DNA of 64,000 nucleotides. Origin: Coprobacillaceae bacterium UN01-12pH3A (GTDB lineage: Bacteria; Bacillota_I; Bacilli_A; Erysipelotrichales; Coprobacillaceae). Position numbers and translations under genes: made by a program. The notes under the pieces were generated by a model. It searched no databases. It had not been told where the DNA came from and was given only the letters and a program-made list of their open reading frames with translations. The stretch lies in contig JAQENU010000002.1 in NCBI GenBank assembly GCA_027676805.1, forward strand, positions 62,001-126,000, given 5' to 3'. This document shows, in pieces, positions 43,781 through 52,323 of this stretch. Positions within the stretch are counted from its first letter, which is position 1. Every line of letters begins with the position of its first letter.

Positions 43781-44437
43781 ATGGGAAACCAAATAGATTG
43801 GGAAAGCATTATGATTGCTTTTCAAGATACTTTATTTATGAGTATCGTTTCTTTGATTGCAGCGATCGTGCTGGGGCTGTTTCTAGGCATCCTCTTATAT
43901 ATCACACAGGAGGATGGGCTTTATCCTAACCGATTCATCAGCAGAATCCTTAATTTTCTAGTAAACATTCTAAGATCCATCCCCTTCATCATCCTCTTAT
44001 TTATCCTTCTTCCTCTGACAAAGGTACTAGTGGGATCAATTTTAGGAGCGAAGGCGGCTTTACCGGCTCTGATCATTTCCAGCGCTCCCTTTTATGCCCG
44101 CATGTGTATGGTTGCTTTCAATGAAGTGGATAAAGGAACGATAGAAGCAAGCAAGGCAATGGGGGCATCTAACTGGCAAATTATGACAAAAATTCTGCTT
44201 CCGGAAGCAAAGCCGGCTTTATTTTCCAACATGACCATCATGGGAGTTACCTTGATTGGTTATACAGCCATGGCAGGTGCCATCGGTGCCGGTGGTCTGG
44301 GACATTTAGCGTATTTATATGGCATCGCCAGAAACAATCCAACCATGACATACATTGCGACCTTCTTAATATTAGTCATTGTCTTCATTGTTCAAATGAT
44401 TGGCGATCGCATTGTGAAAGCTACAGATAAAAGATAG
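43781..44437 (+). CDS. metI: methionine ABC transporter, permease
   Basis: 218 aa, five membrane segments. It has the EAA loop contacting MetN in IEASKAMGASNWQIMTKILLPEA, and GYTAMAGAIGAGGLGHLAY as in MetI. Starts directly after metN and is 11 nt from metQ. A dimer forms the transmembrane pore. Confidence 0.95.
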   Translation: MGNQIDWESIMIAFQDTLFMSIVSLIAAIVLGLFLGILLYITQEDGLYPNRFISRILNFLVNILRSIPFIILLFILLPLTKVLVGSILGAKAALPALIISSAPFYARMCMVAFNEVDKGTIEASKAMGASNWQIMTKILLPEAKPALFSNMTIMGVTLIGYTAMAGAIGAGGLGHLAYLYGIARNNPTMTYIATFLILVIVFIVQMIGDRIVKATDKR

Positions 44438-44448
44438 GAGAAAACAAT

Positions 44449-45288
44449 ATGAAAAAATTAACTGCATTATTATTTACGGCTTTATTATTCATCACTTTAG
44501 CAGGCTGCACGAACAAAAACAGCGATTCTGCGAATACTTTAATTGTTTCCGCTACTTCAGATCCACATTCAAGAATTTTGGAAGCAGCTAAACCTATATT
44601 AAAAGAAAAATATGATATTGATTTAAAGATCAAAGTTTTAGATGATTACTACATTTTCAACAAAGCCTTAGATAACGGCGAAGTGGATGCCAATTATTTC
44701 CAGCATTTACCCTTCTTTGAAGAAGAATTAGCGACACATCAATATGATTTAGTTAATGCCGGCGGAATTCATATCGAACCCTTTGGCATCTATTCTAAAA
44801 AATACAGCGCTTTAGAGGATATTCCTGATGGAGCTGTTGTCATCATCTCTAACTCTGTTGCCGATAACGGACGTATCCTCGCTATTTTAGCGGATGCCGG
44901 TCTGATTAAGATTCCCGAAGATAAAAATATTTTTGAATTAACTATCAGTGAAATCCAAAATAATAAAGATTATAATCCTAAAGGATTGAAATTTAATGAA
45001 ATTAAACCGGAACTATTAGTGACAACTTTCAACAGCAATGAAGGAGATTTAGTGGCAATTAACGGAAATTACGCTATCCAAGGCGGATTGAATCCAAGTC
45101 AAGATGCCTTGATTTTAGAAAGTGCCTCACAGGATAACCCATATGTCAACATTGTAGCAACGACGAAGACTTTGCAAAACGATGCTCGTATTCAGGCATT
45201 AGTAGAAGTATTGCAGTCTGATGAAATCAAGCAGTTTATAGAAGAAACCTACAGTAATGGTTCAGTAATTCCTGCTGAAACGAATTAA
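44449..45288 (+). CDS. metQ: methionine-binding lipoprotein
   Basis: 279 aa. The signal peptide has lipobox LAGC (Cys22). The NlpA/MetQ fold shows VSATSDPHSRILEAAKPIL, DANYFQHLPFFEEEL, HIEPFGIYSKKY and VAINGNYAIQGGLNPSQDAL. It captures methionine outside the cell and delivers it to MetNI. Third and last gene of the T-box operon. Confidence 0.96.
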   Translation: MKKLTALLFTALLFITLAGCTNKNSDSANTLIVSATSDPHSRILEAAKPILKEKYDIDLKIKVLDDYYIFNKALDNGEVDANYFQHLPFFEEELATHQYDLVNAGGIHIEPFGIYSKKYSALEDIPDGAVVIISNSVADNGRILAILADAGLIKIPEDKNIFELTISEIQNNKDYNPKGLKFNEIKPELLVTTFNSNEGDLVAINGNYAIQGGLNPSQDALILESASQDNPYVNIVATTKTLQNDARIQALVEVLQSDEIKQFIEETYSNGSVIPAETN

Positions 45289-45311
45289 CGATGCTTAGTC
45301 ATCGTTTTTTT
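45287..45311 (+). terminator. terminator of metNIQ
   Basis: AACGATG / CATCGTT stem (45287-45293, 45300-45306) followed by T7. Confidence 0.85.
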
Positions 45312-45551
45312 GTTGCCGTTATGACAGGATAAACGATTATGCTTTCAGCCCTATCTGTCTTTATGTCAACTTTTATGTTTGTTTCGATTTATAATTATAG
45401 TATACTATTAAATAGAGGATAAGCATTTTACCAGCTGTAAAGATGATGAGAAGTTTACTGTTAGAAAAGATTATAAGAACCAATGACGTTGGCAATTATA
45501 ATGTTTTTTTAAAGATAAAATGCGAAAGTTGTCTAAATAGGAGGAGCTATA

Positions 45552-46730
45552 GTGTTTAAAAGAAAATCGATGAACAGACCAATACGCCGTATGGATGTTC
45601 AGGTATCGATCTTTACTGCGGCTGTTGTAACAATATCCTGTTTGTGTGTATTTGCCGTACATTATTTCAGCACCTATCATGATATGATTCGCTCATTAAA
45701 TGATCGTGTGTTGGCGATTTATGATTATTTGGAGGATTCACTCAATCGAGAGGCTTTTTCACAGCTTCGATCATTAGAAGATATGGATACCCCATTATAT
45801 CAGGACAGTCGTCAGATCTTTGCGAATGTTAAACAGGCAACAGATGTACGCTATCTCTATACCGCAACCCAAATCGAAAATGGGGATTTTATTTATCTAA
45901 TTGACGGACTGCCTTTAGATGCCGAGGATTTTCGCCATCCCGGTGATTTAATTGAAGAAGAAATTATTCCTGAATTACAGCGGGCTATGAATGGAGAAAC
46001 CATCATGCCAAGTAATATTAAAGAAACGGAATGGGGGAAAATATTTATTGCTTACCTGCCTATCCATTCAGAACAGAGTAATGACGTGGTAGGTGTCGTT
46101 GGCATTGAATTCGATGCTGCCAAGCATTATAATACATATAAAAATCTTCGCCTATTTACTCCTATTATTATTTTAGGAACCTGTTTATTATCGATTGTCT
46201 TTGCGGTGATTTTCTTCCGTCGTATATCTAATCCATTCTATCGAGATATGGCGAATACCGATCATCTGACACAGCTTAAAAATCGCAATGCCTATCATGT
46301 CGATACACAAAATTTAGCGGCATTACATGCGATTTCAAACTTAGGAATTTTAGCCATTGATCTGAATAACCTTAAAACCGTAAATGATGAGCTAGGTCAC
46401 GATCACGGCGATACCTATCTTCAAATTTCTGCGCAAGCTTTATTGCAGGCAGTTGAGCGTAATGGAACAGTATATCGCATTGGCGGTGATGAATTTGCGG
46501 TTCTGGTTCCACATGCCGATGAGAAAATGATGAAAAAGCTAGAAACTGCCATCCACACCATTTTTAATGAAAACAAACCGGACTGGTCCATGAATATCGG
46601 TCTTGCGATTGGCTGGTATATCTGCACAAGCAAAGATACTCTGCAATCTGCATTCCATCAAGCCGATACTATCATGTATAAACATAAAAGAGCAGAACAT
46701 CAGCGAAGTAAAGACAACGAAATTCAGTAA
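45552..46730 (+). CDS. membrane diguanylate cyclase (GGDEF)
   Basis: 392 aa, GTG start 8 nt after AGGAGG. Two membrane segments (about 16-40 and 198-220) flank a 155-residue extracellular sensor region. The cytosolic GGDEF domain (about 235-385) has DHLTQLKNRNAY, GILAIDLNNLKTVNDELGHD and the active loop GGDEF at 311, intact. The position of the inhibitory RxxD site (ERNG before YRIGGDEF) is not conserved. It makes cyclic di-GMP from GTP in response to an unknown external cue. No EAL/HD-GYP partner or c-di-GMP riboswitch is seen in the window. Confidence 0.92.
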   Translation: MFKRKSMNRPIRRMDVQVSIFTAAVVTISCLCVFAVHYFSTYHDMIRSLNDRVLAIYDYLEDSLNREAFSQLRSLEDMDTPLYQDSRQIFANVKQATDVRYLYTATQIENGDFIYLIDGLPLDAEDFRHPGDLIEEEIIPELQRAMNGETIMPSNIKETEWGKIFIAYLPIHSEQSNDVVGVVGIEFDAAKHYNTYKNLRLFTPIIILGTCLLSIVFAVIFFRRISNPFYRDMANTDHLTQLKNRNAYHVDTQNLAALHAISNLGILAIDLNNLKTVNDELGHDHGDTYLQISAQALLQAVERNGTVYRIGGDEFAVLVPHADEKMMKKLETAIHTIFNENKPDWSMNIGLAIGWYICTSKDTLQSAFHQADTIMYKHKRAEHQRSKDNEIQ

Positions 46731-46793
46731 AGCGTTACACTTTCTGCGCATATTTTTAGAAGTACATTAACCCCCGCTATTTCACTTTATAAT

Positions 46794-46835
46794 AAAAAAA
46801 GCCGATAATCTTCACTATAAGAATGAAGCATTATC
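46794..46835 (-). terminator. terminator of the degV gene
   Basis: GATAAT-CTTCA / TGAAG-ATTATC stem with a one-base bulge (46804-46814, 46824-46835), followed on the minus strand by T7. Confidence 0.7.
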
Positions 46836-46844
46836 AGCTGTAAG

Positions 46845-46877
46845 GTTTCTATCTTTTTGATAGAAACTATTTTTTTA
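46845..46877 (+). terminator. terminator of the diguanylate cyclase gene
   Basis: GTTTCTATC / GATAGAAAC stem (46845-46853, 46859-46867), then TATTTTTTT on the plus strand. It overlaps the end of the convergent degV gene. Confidence 0.75.
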
Positions 46878-47703
46878 TCCATTGGATAGCAACACATTCT
46901 GGTCCGCCTTGAGTAATAAAGGCAGGCGTTAATTCAAAAATTTCCACTTCCGCTGTTGGGAACTTCTCTTTGATCTTACTTGCAGCCGTTTCAGCTTGTT
47001 TTAAAACACCGCCATGACTGATCGTAATATATGTATTTTCATCAACCTGATCTTTTTCCATATCCCCAAATAATTTACTGACAGCGGCTGTAAAGGTTCT
47101 GCCGATTCCGTGTTTTTCCAAACGCTTGCGATCTTCTGTCTGTGTCATGATGGGAACAATCTTTAATAGTCCGCCTAAGGTTGCCGCAATAGGAGTTAGA
47201 CGTCCGCCACGTTTTAAGAAATCAAAATCCTGAGGAAGCAGGAATGAACGATTCCCTTCCAAAGAAACCTGCAGCGCTTCAAGAATTTCAGCTTTATTCT
47301 TTCCTTCATCAGCTAAGCGTTTTGCCTTTAATACTAAATAACGATGAGGTCCGCATAGTGTCTTACTGTCAACGACTGAAATATTTGCCTGATTTGAAAC
47401 CATCTGACTGGCACTGACTGCACTTTGATAGGTTCCCGATAACCCGTCACACATAAAGATGCCTAAGATCTCATCATCCGGATATTTTTCAAATGCTTCC
47501 ACTAATTTTCCAATCGGTGGCTGTGAAGAAGATGGAACGCCCCCTTCTTTTATCTTTTTTAAAAAAGTCTCACTATCCATCTCAACAAGCTCTGCATAAG
47601 ATTCATGATTGATACTGACACTTAAAGGAATGATATCGATTCCTAGTGCTTCTCCTTCTTTAGGAGAAAACATTGTTGATGTATCCGCAATTATTTTTAC
47701 CAT
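46867..47703 (-). CDS. DegV family fatty-acid-binding protein
   Basis: 278 aa. Typical DegV features: MVKIIADTSTMFSPKEGEAL, GVPSSSQPPIGKLVEAFEKY, CDGLSGTYQSAVSA, VVDSKTLCGPHRYLVLKA and FLKRGGRLTPIAATLGGLLK. Proteins of this family bind fatty acids and, as FakB, present them to the FakA kinase for phospholipid synthesis. No fakA is adjacent, so the pairing is inferred. Monocistronic. Confidence 0.92.
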   Translation of the reverse strand: MVKIIADTSTMFSPKEGEALGIDIIPLSVSINHESYAELVEMDSETFLKKIKEGGVPSSSQPPIGKLVEAFEKYPDDEILGIFMCDGLSGTYQSAVSASQMVSNQANISVVDSKTLCGPHRYLVLKAKRLADEGKNKAEILEALQVSLEGNRSFLLPQDFDFLKRGGRLTPIAATLGGLLKIVPIMTQTEDRKRLEKHGIGRTFTAAVSKLFGDMEKDQVDENTYITISHGGVLKQAETAASKIKEKFPTAEVEIFELTPAFITQGGPECVAIQWIKK

Positions 47704-47782
47704 ATGAATTACCTTCCAATACTATATAATGTGGTTTTAAACTCTACTTACAAGTGTATTATACTCAAGTTTACTATTAAGT

Positions 47783-48763
47783 TCAACATAAAAGATCAGC
47801 TGGAAAGATAATATTCGCTTTTTTTCGCGCTTGATCCGCTATTTTCATCACTTTTAAGCTTTCTTCCAATAATTTAAAGCAGGCATCTAAATCCCCTCGC
47901 TCATAAATCTCCTTAAAATCCAACAATTCATAATACATACCGTTACGTTCTGTTTGCTCATTAAAGGTTTGTGTATCTTGCTTCACTAAATCGATCTGTG
48001 TCAGTCCGCTTGGTGAACTAGGACTATACAGACAACCCTGTTCTCCCTGAATGGAAACAAAACGATGTCCTGAACAATCTTTTGCTCCAACGCTGCTGAA
48101 AATAAAATCTTCATATTTCAAGATCAGCACACCGGAAACATCGACGCCATTTGGATGAAGGTTCGCAATATAATCCACCTCTTTGGGTTCTCCAAACAAT
48201 GAAACAGCTAAATGAATATTATAAATATTAAGATCCAACAATGCTCCGCCGGCATACTCTAAATTAAAGACATTCGGTGTTTCTCCTGACAACAGTGCAT
48301 TATACTTAGAAGAATACTGACTAAAATTAGTTTGCACCATTCTGATGCGTCCAATCTCATTTATTTTTTCTTTTAAGATTTTAAAATTAGGTAAATGTAT
48401 ATTAATAATTGCTTCAAATAAATAACGCTTTCTTTCTTTTGCAAGCTTGATCAATTCTTCCAGTTCCCTGGCATTCGAACAAAACGGCTTTTCGCACATG
48501 ACATGCTTATCCGCCTCCAAAGCCTGCTTGCAATACTTAAAATGTAAACTGTTTGGTGTCGCCACATAAATAAAATCCAGTTTTGGATCGGCGATCATCT
48601 GATTATAATCGTCATACGTTTTTTCAATCTGACACTCTTTGGCAAATGCTTTTGCTTTTTCCATCGTTCTCGAACAAACGGCATAGATTTCTAAATCATT
48701 TTTTCTTGCACCATCTATGAATGCTTTTGCAATCATTCCGGTGCCAATAATTCCTATCTTCAT
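47783..48763 (-). CDS. Gfo/Idh/MocA family oxidoreductase
   Basis: 326 aa from the ATG that follows AAGGGG; a GTG three codons earlier lies in that site. N-terminal Rossmann fold: MKIGIIGTGMIAKAFIDGA, YVATPNSLHFKYCKQALEAD, then KHVMCEKPF with the catalytic-type EKP lysine. The C-terminal substrate domain has NFSQYSSKYN and GGALLDLNIYNIHLA, with the DxxxxxxH catalytic pattern. It is an NAD(P)-dependent sugar or inositol dehydrogenase; substrate unknown. Confidence 0.92.
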   Translation of the reverse strand: MKIGIIGTGMIAKAFIDGARKNDLEIYAVCSRTMEKAKAFAKECQIEKTYDDYNQMIADPKLDFIYVATPNSLHFKYCKQALEADKHVMCEKPFCSNARELEELIKLAKERKRYLFEAIINIHLPNFKILKEKINEIGRIRMVQTNFSQYSSKYNALLSGETPNVFNLEYAGGALLDLNIYNIHLAVSLFGEPKEVDYIANLHPNGVDVSGVLILKYEDFIFSSVGAKDCSGHRFVSIQGEQGCLYSPSSPSGLTQIDLVKQDTQTFNEQTERNGMYYELLDFKEIYERGDLDACFKLLEESLKVMKIADQARKKANIIFPADLLC

Positions 48764-48845
48764 ATTTGTCACCCCTTTTACAGTAACATATTTCAGACTT
48801 TGTCAAAGATAATTTTTAGAATGTGAAAGAAAAGTATGAAGAGAA

Positions 48846-48877
48846 TAAAAAAACAGGAAACAGCATTCGCCATTTCC
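48846..48877 (-). terminator. terminator of the EIIA gene
   Basis: GGAAACAGC / GCCATTTCC stem with two wobble pairs and a 4-nt loop (48856-48877), followed on the minus strand by a T-rich tract. Confidence 0.65.
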
Positions 48878-48906
48878 CCTATTGTTTTATTGTTTTGTCA
48901 GCTCTA

Positions 48907-49218
48907 TTATCCGTTTACTTTTTCGTATAGATCGATCATTTCAGCTGCTAAATCGATACATAATAATGAAGTCATTAAGTGGTCTTGTGCATGTACCATT
49001 AATAATGATAAAGGTGCTTTTTCCCCTCTGATTTCAGCTTGGATCAATTCAGTTTGTGAATGATGTCCTTCGTTTACTGATTCTTTAGCTTGATCTAATG
49101 ATTCGCGAGCTTTATCCATTTCTCCTGCTTTAGCAAATTGGATTGCTTCCATTGCTGAAGAACGAGCGCTACCGCTGCTTACGATTAAGTTAATGATTAC
49201 TGTTTCCATTTCATCCAT
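48907..49218 (-). CDS. celC: PTS lactose/cellobiose-family EIIA
   Basis: 103 aa, the usual small all-helical EIIA-Lac/Cel. It has IINLIVSSGSARSSAMEAI at the N terminus and the phosphoryl-accepting His in SLLMVHAQDHLMTS near residue 77. It relays phosphate from HPr to EIIB. It is alone here, with no EIIB or EIIC adjacent; the orphan EIIC at 20636 may be its partner. GGAAGT-type site before the ATG. Followed by its own terminator. Confidence 0.92.
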   Translation of the reverse strand: MDEMETVIINLIVSSGSARSSAMEAIQFAKAGEMDKARESLDQAKESVNEGHHSQTELIQAEIRGEKAPLSLLMVHAQDHLMTSLLCIDLAAEMIDLYEKVNG

Positions 49219-49359
49219 GGTTAAATACTTCCTTTCTATCTGTTAAAGTTCTTTAATTACATGTCTAATTTTACATGGAAAGAACGCGTTTGTCAATGAA
49301 TACCGTAAGCGTTGTCATGACAAAAAGCTTCGAAAGAAAATTCATTGATTTTATCAAAC

Positions 49360-49767
49360 TTATTTGCTCCATTCGATCAATTGCTCAACGCATTGATGAA
49401 TATATTCATTAATATTTTTATTCTCTATTCCCACAATGGTAACCGGACATTTTGAAACTGGGATCAGTAATTTATGGGCAGCAGACAGACTGATTGCCTG
49501 TGCCATTTTCGGACTGATTTCTCCATACATGGAATTCGCAAATGCGATTCCGATCGGTCCAATGACAACTTCAGCATTCTGAGCATTATAAATCACTGCA
49601 TTCTCACCGGTCGCTCCCACCTGAGCACCGGCTTTCAACATATTGCTTGTAGCCACCGCATTGGTTCCTACCGCTATAATAAAGACATCGGGAAGGCTTT
49701 GGCGTATTGCTTCAATAACACTTCTGCCAATGCCCCCACCTTGTCCGTCAATGACAACTACTTCCAT
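49360..49767 (-). CDS. DUF3842 family protein
   Basis: 135 aa. MEVVVIDGQGGGIGRSVIEA, a Gly-rich Rossmann-like start, then GTNAVATSNMLKAGA and GPIGIAFANSMYGEISPKMA, as in DUF3842 proteins of Firmicutes. The function is unknown; the Gly-rich loop suggests nucleotide binding. It starts 9 nt after the stop of the ferredoxin-type aldo/keto reductase, so the two are co-transcribed. Confidence 0.88.
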   Translation of the reverse strand: MEVVVIDGQGGGIGRSVIEAIRQSLPDVFIIAVGTNAVATSNMLKAGAQVGATGENAVIYNAQNAEVVIGPIGIAFANSMYGEISPKMAQAISLSAAHKLLIPVSKCPVTIVGIENKNINEYIHQCVEQLIEWSK

Positions 49768-49776
49768 AATTTCTCC

Positions 49777-50895
49777 TTATTTTGGCATCTCTGCAGCAAC
49801 ACGTTTCAGATCTTCTCTGATCTTAATCGCCTGCGGACACATTTTTTCACAAGCCCCGCATTGCTTACATTGATCGGCTCTTTGTTTCTCATCCAGATCA
49901 TGATAACGTTTTCTTGCTGCTTCTTCATTTCCATACATCGCATAATCGTTCCATAAACGGAAGTTCTTAGGGATATCCACCCCAAATGGACAAGGCATAC
50001 AATAAGCACAGCCTGTACATCCGTTCTTTGTACGTGATTTAATCGTTTCTGCTACTTTATTTACAATATCACTTTCTTCAGTCGTTAATGGCTTAAAGTG
50101 ATTAAATGTCTCTAAGTTATCTTCTACATGCTGATAAGTAGACATTCCGCTTAATACCACTTTTACATTTGGCAGACTGGCAATCCAACGCAATGCCCAT
50201 GAAGAAAGACTCTTTGTTTCATCATATTTCTTGAAGATTGAAGCAATATCCTCCGGCAATGTTGCCAATGATCCGCCTTTGATCGGCTCCATGATAACCA
50301 ATGGGATATTACGGCTGGCTGCCAGTTCATAGCCTTTAATTCCTGCCTGCACATCGGTATCAATATAATTTAATTGAATTTGACAGAAATCCCAGTCACG
50401 ATACGTTAAGATTTCTTCAAACACAGGATAATCATCATGGAATGAGAATCCTAAATATTTAATTTTCCCTTGTCTCTTTAATTCTTCACAATAGTCTAAA
50501 ATCCCTAAATCCAAGATCTTATCCCATCTTCCTTTATCTAAAGCATGCAGTAAATAAAAATCTACATAATCCACATCTAAACGCGTCATTTGTTCTTCGA
50601 AGATACGTTTAGCGTCTTCTAATGTCTCAATATTCCAAATTGGCAATTTAGTCGCTAAATAAAAACTTTGACGATCATATTTCTTTAATACTCTGCCAAC
50701 AAAAGGTTCACTGTCTCCGCTATGATAAGGATAAGCGGTATCAATATACGTTACTCCGCTGCTTATCGCGTGATCGATCATTCTTTCAGCTTCTGCTTCA
50801 TCGATTTTCCCATCTTCTTTAATGGGGAAACGCATACATCCAAATCCTAATAATGAAGGGGCAACTCCTAATTTCTCAATTTTACGATATTCCAT
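49777..50895 (-). CDS. aldo/keto reductase with C-terminal 4Fe-4S domain
   Basis: 372 aa. The AKR barrel (about 1-280) shows LGFGCMRFPI, YIDTAYPYHSGDSE (catalytic Tyr) and YLLHALD. The C-terminal 90 residues carry two cysteine clusters, CTGCAYCMPCPFGVDIP and CKQCGACEKMCP, typical of 4Fe-4S AKRs of anaerobes. It probably reduces a carbonyl with electron input from or to the clusters. Substrate unknown. Upstream gene of the DUF3842 pair. Confidence 0.92.
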   Translation of the reverse strand: MEYRKIEKLGVAPSLLGFGCMRFPIKEDGKIDEAEAERMIDHAISSGVTYIDTAYPYHSGDSEPFVGRVLKKYDRQSFYLATKLPIWNIETLEDAKRIFEEQMTRLDVDYVDFYLLHALDKGRWDKILDLGILDYCEELKRQGKIKYLGFSFHDDYPVFEEILTYRDWDFCQIQLNYIDTDVQAGIKGYELAASRNIPLVIMEPIKGGSLATLPEDIASIFKKYDETKSLSSWALRWIASLPNVKVVLSGMSTYQHVEDNLETFNHFKPLTTEESDIVNKVAETIKSRTKNGCTGCAYCMPCPFGVDIPKNFRLWNDYAMYGNEEAARKRYHDLDEKQRADQCKQCGACEKMCPQAIKIREDLKRVAAEMPK

Positions 50896-51071
50896 CTCTA
50901 TACCTCCCTGATATAATTTACAGTTTTATTTTACGCCTTAGAGTCCACTCGAAGTCAAGTATTTTCAAATAAAAAAATATAAAATAAAAAGTGTATTCTA
51001 GATTCATAAAGCTTACTGTATTTCATTTTACATCGAATCGTTTGTATCAGCGATCATTTGCCTTTATAAAT

Positions 51072-51105
51072 AAAAAATATTAGGTTCATAAAGAATCTAA
51101 TATTT
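51072..51105 (-). terminator. terminator of the HAAS-like membrane protein gene
   Basis: AAATATTAGGTTC / GAATCTAATATTT stem (51075-51087, 51093-51105; one G-T pair), followed on the minus strand by a short T run. Confidence 0.7.
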
Positions 51106-51711
51106 AATACATTTTTTTATGACACGGTCAAGTTTATACAGGCTTAACGGAATCAGTAAGGTGACTAATGGAAAATACAAATCAATGATATATTGGATAA
51201 GACTAAGGGCGCCTTCTTGATATTCAGTGATACATACCACACTGTTGATAAAAAGAAATACGATCCAAACCGCTAAAAGTTCTCTTTTTCGATGATTCAG
51301 CAAATAGATATTAATGTGGATCAGTCCACTGTTGCGATCAGCCATCAGATAGCTGAGAAAACTAATAAAAATTAATCCCACCACGATTAGGGGAATCCAG
51401 ATCTTGCCGCCGGCTAACAGACCGGGAATCATTAAGATCAGTGCCGCAATCAAGTAAGCCATAAAATGCAGACGGGACTTTTTCACAAAGCTGACTTTAT
51501 CCACTGCAATTTCCTTTTCAATTTGGTGCCAAAGTCGATGCAGTGAATGCTTGATCAATCCGTCGATTTCATCATGGTCATAGCCCTGCTCGCGAAACAT
51601 TTCAGTTTGGCGGTCCAGTCCGTCCATCAGCTGCTTTTTCTTTTCACTGACATCTATAATATTTTGATACGGTCGCAGTAAGTGATCGATATAACGTTCT
51701 ATTTCATTCAT
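51097..51711 (-). CDS. HAAS-like membrane protein
   Basis: 204 aa. The N-terminal helical region (MNEIERYIDHLLRPYQ to DGLIKHSLHRLWHQIEKE, residues 1-70) resembles HAAS-type domains. Four membrane segments lie between 80 and 195. It starts 60 nt after the MarR-type gene, with a hairpin in between that may reduce read-through. The function is unknown. No PadR regulator is adjacent, unlike the HAAS protein at 11628. Confidence 0.75.
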   Translation of the reverse strand: MNEIERYIDHLLRPYQNIIDVSEKKKQLMDGLDRQTEMFREQGYDHDEIDGLIKHSLHRLWHQIEKEIAVDKVSFVKKSRLHFMAYLIAALILMIPGLLAGGKIWIPLIVVGLIFISFLSYLMADRNSGLIHINIYLLNHRKRELLAVWIVFLFINSVVCITEYQEGALSLIQYIIDLYFPLVTLLIPLSLYKLDRVIKKCIKY

Positions 51712-51737
51712 AATCTATCTCCTTTAGTCCCATCAAA

Positions 51738-51761
51738 TAAAAAAGCGAGATTGCCCTCGCT
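51738..51761 (-). terminator. terminator of the MarR-type gene
   Basis: AGCGAG / CTCGCT stem (51744-51749, 51756-51761), followed on the minus strand by T6. Confidence 0.75.
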
Positions 51762-51770
51762 CTTTACGCT

Positions 51771-52205
51771 CTACTCTTCCAACGTCTCCAAACCAGCTAG
51801 CAATTTAGACAAGATCTCATTGACCTGTGATAATTCCTGTTGGTCGATCTTGGAAAACAATGCTTCTTTTAATTGATTAATTTCTTCATCACAGCCATGG
51901 CTTGCCGCTATTCCCTTTTCGGTAATATAGATCAGATTGCAGCGACCGTCTTCTGTTGATTTTTTTCTAATCACAAAGCCATTTCTTTCCATACGGTTCA
52001 ATGAGGTTGTGATTGAGGCTTTGGCGACATTGATCTTTGCTGCCAACTCATTTTGAGTTAAGCCGGGTGTTTCCTCCAATGCCATTAAAATATGGTGCTG
52101 TCCACGGTAAATCCCATATTTATGACATATCTTATGTAACAGATATTCATGCTTTCGCATTAATAAACCAAATAATTTGATATGATCATTTTTAGCCTGC
52201 TCCAC
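51771..52205 (-). CDS. MarR family transcriptional regulator
   Basis: 144 aa from the GTG that follows AGAGGTGG by 6 nt; the upstream in-frame extension to 52295 spans the promoter and is not coding. Winged HTH: GQHHILMALEETPGLTQNEL, then INVAKASITTSLNRMERNGF and the wing KKSTEDGRCNLIYITEKG. An inverted pair of TTTTGTCTAA sites flanks its promoter. It lies directly downstream of the Bce-type permease on the same strand. Confidence 0.92.
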   Translation of the reverse strand: MEQAKNDHIKLFGLLMRKHEYLLHKICHKYGIYRGQHHILMALEETPGLTQNELAAKINVAKASITTSLNRMERNGFVIRKKSTEDGRCNLIYITEKGIAASHGCDEEINQLKEALFSKIDQQELSQVNEILSKLLAGLETLEE

Positions 52206-52233
52206 TTTTTGCCACCTCTTTATGTGTGTTGTC

Positions 52234-52297
52234 TTTTGTCTAAACCCATTATAGCAAATTATTGAGTATTCGCCAAACAAAATTGCCTTAGACAAAA
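52234..52297 (-). promoter_or_regulatory. marR-type promoter flanked by inverted operator sites
   Basis: Minus-strand TTGGCG, 17 nt, TATAAT (52253-52248). The 10-bp sequence TTTTGTCTAA (52234-52243) and its exact inverse TTAGACAAAA (52288-52297) lie on each side of the promoter. They probably bind the MarR-type protein. Confidence 0.7.
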
Positions 52298-52299
52298 TG

Positions 52300-52323
52300 A
52301 AAAGTCATATTTCTATGACTTTT
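52300..52323 (-). terminator. terminator of the Bce-type permease gene
   Basis: AAAAGTCATA / TATGACTTTT stem with a 4-nt loop. It overlaps the stop and is followed by a T-rich stretch that also contains an operator site. Confidence 0.75.

Noticed and set aside
45312..45551. Possible c-di-GMP riboswitch before the GGDEF gene
   Set aside because: No GEMM-type conserved sequence seen; only AT-rich promoter-like sequence.
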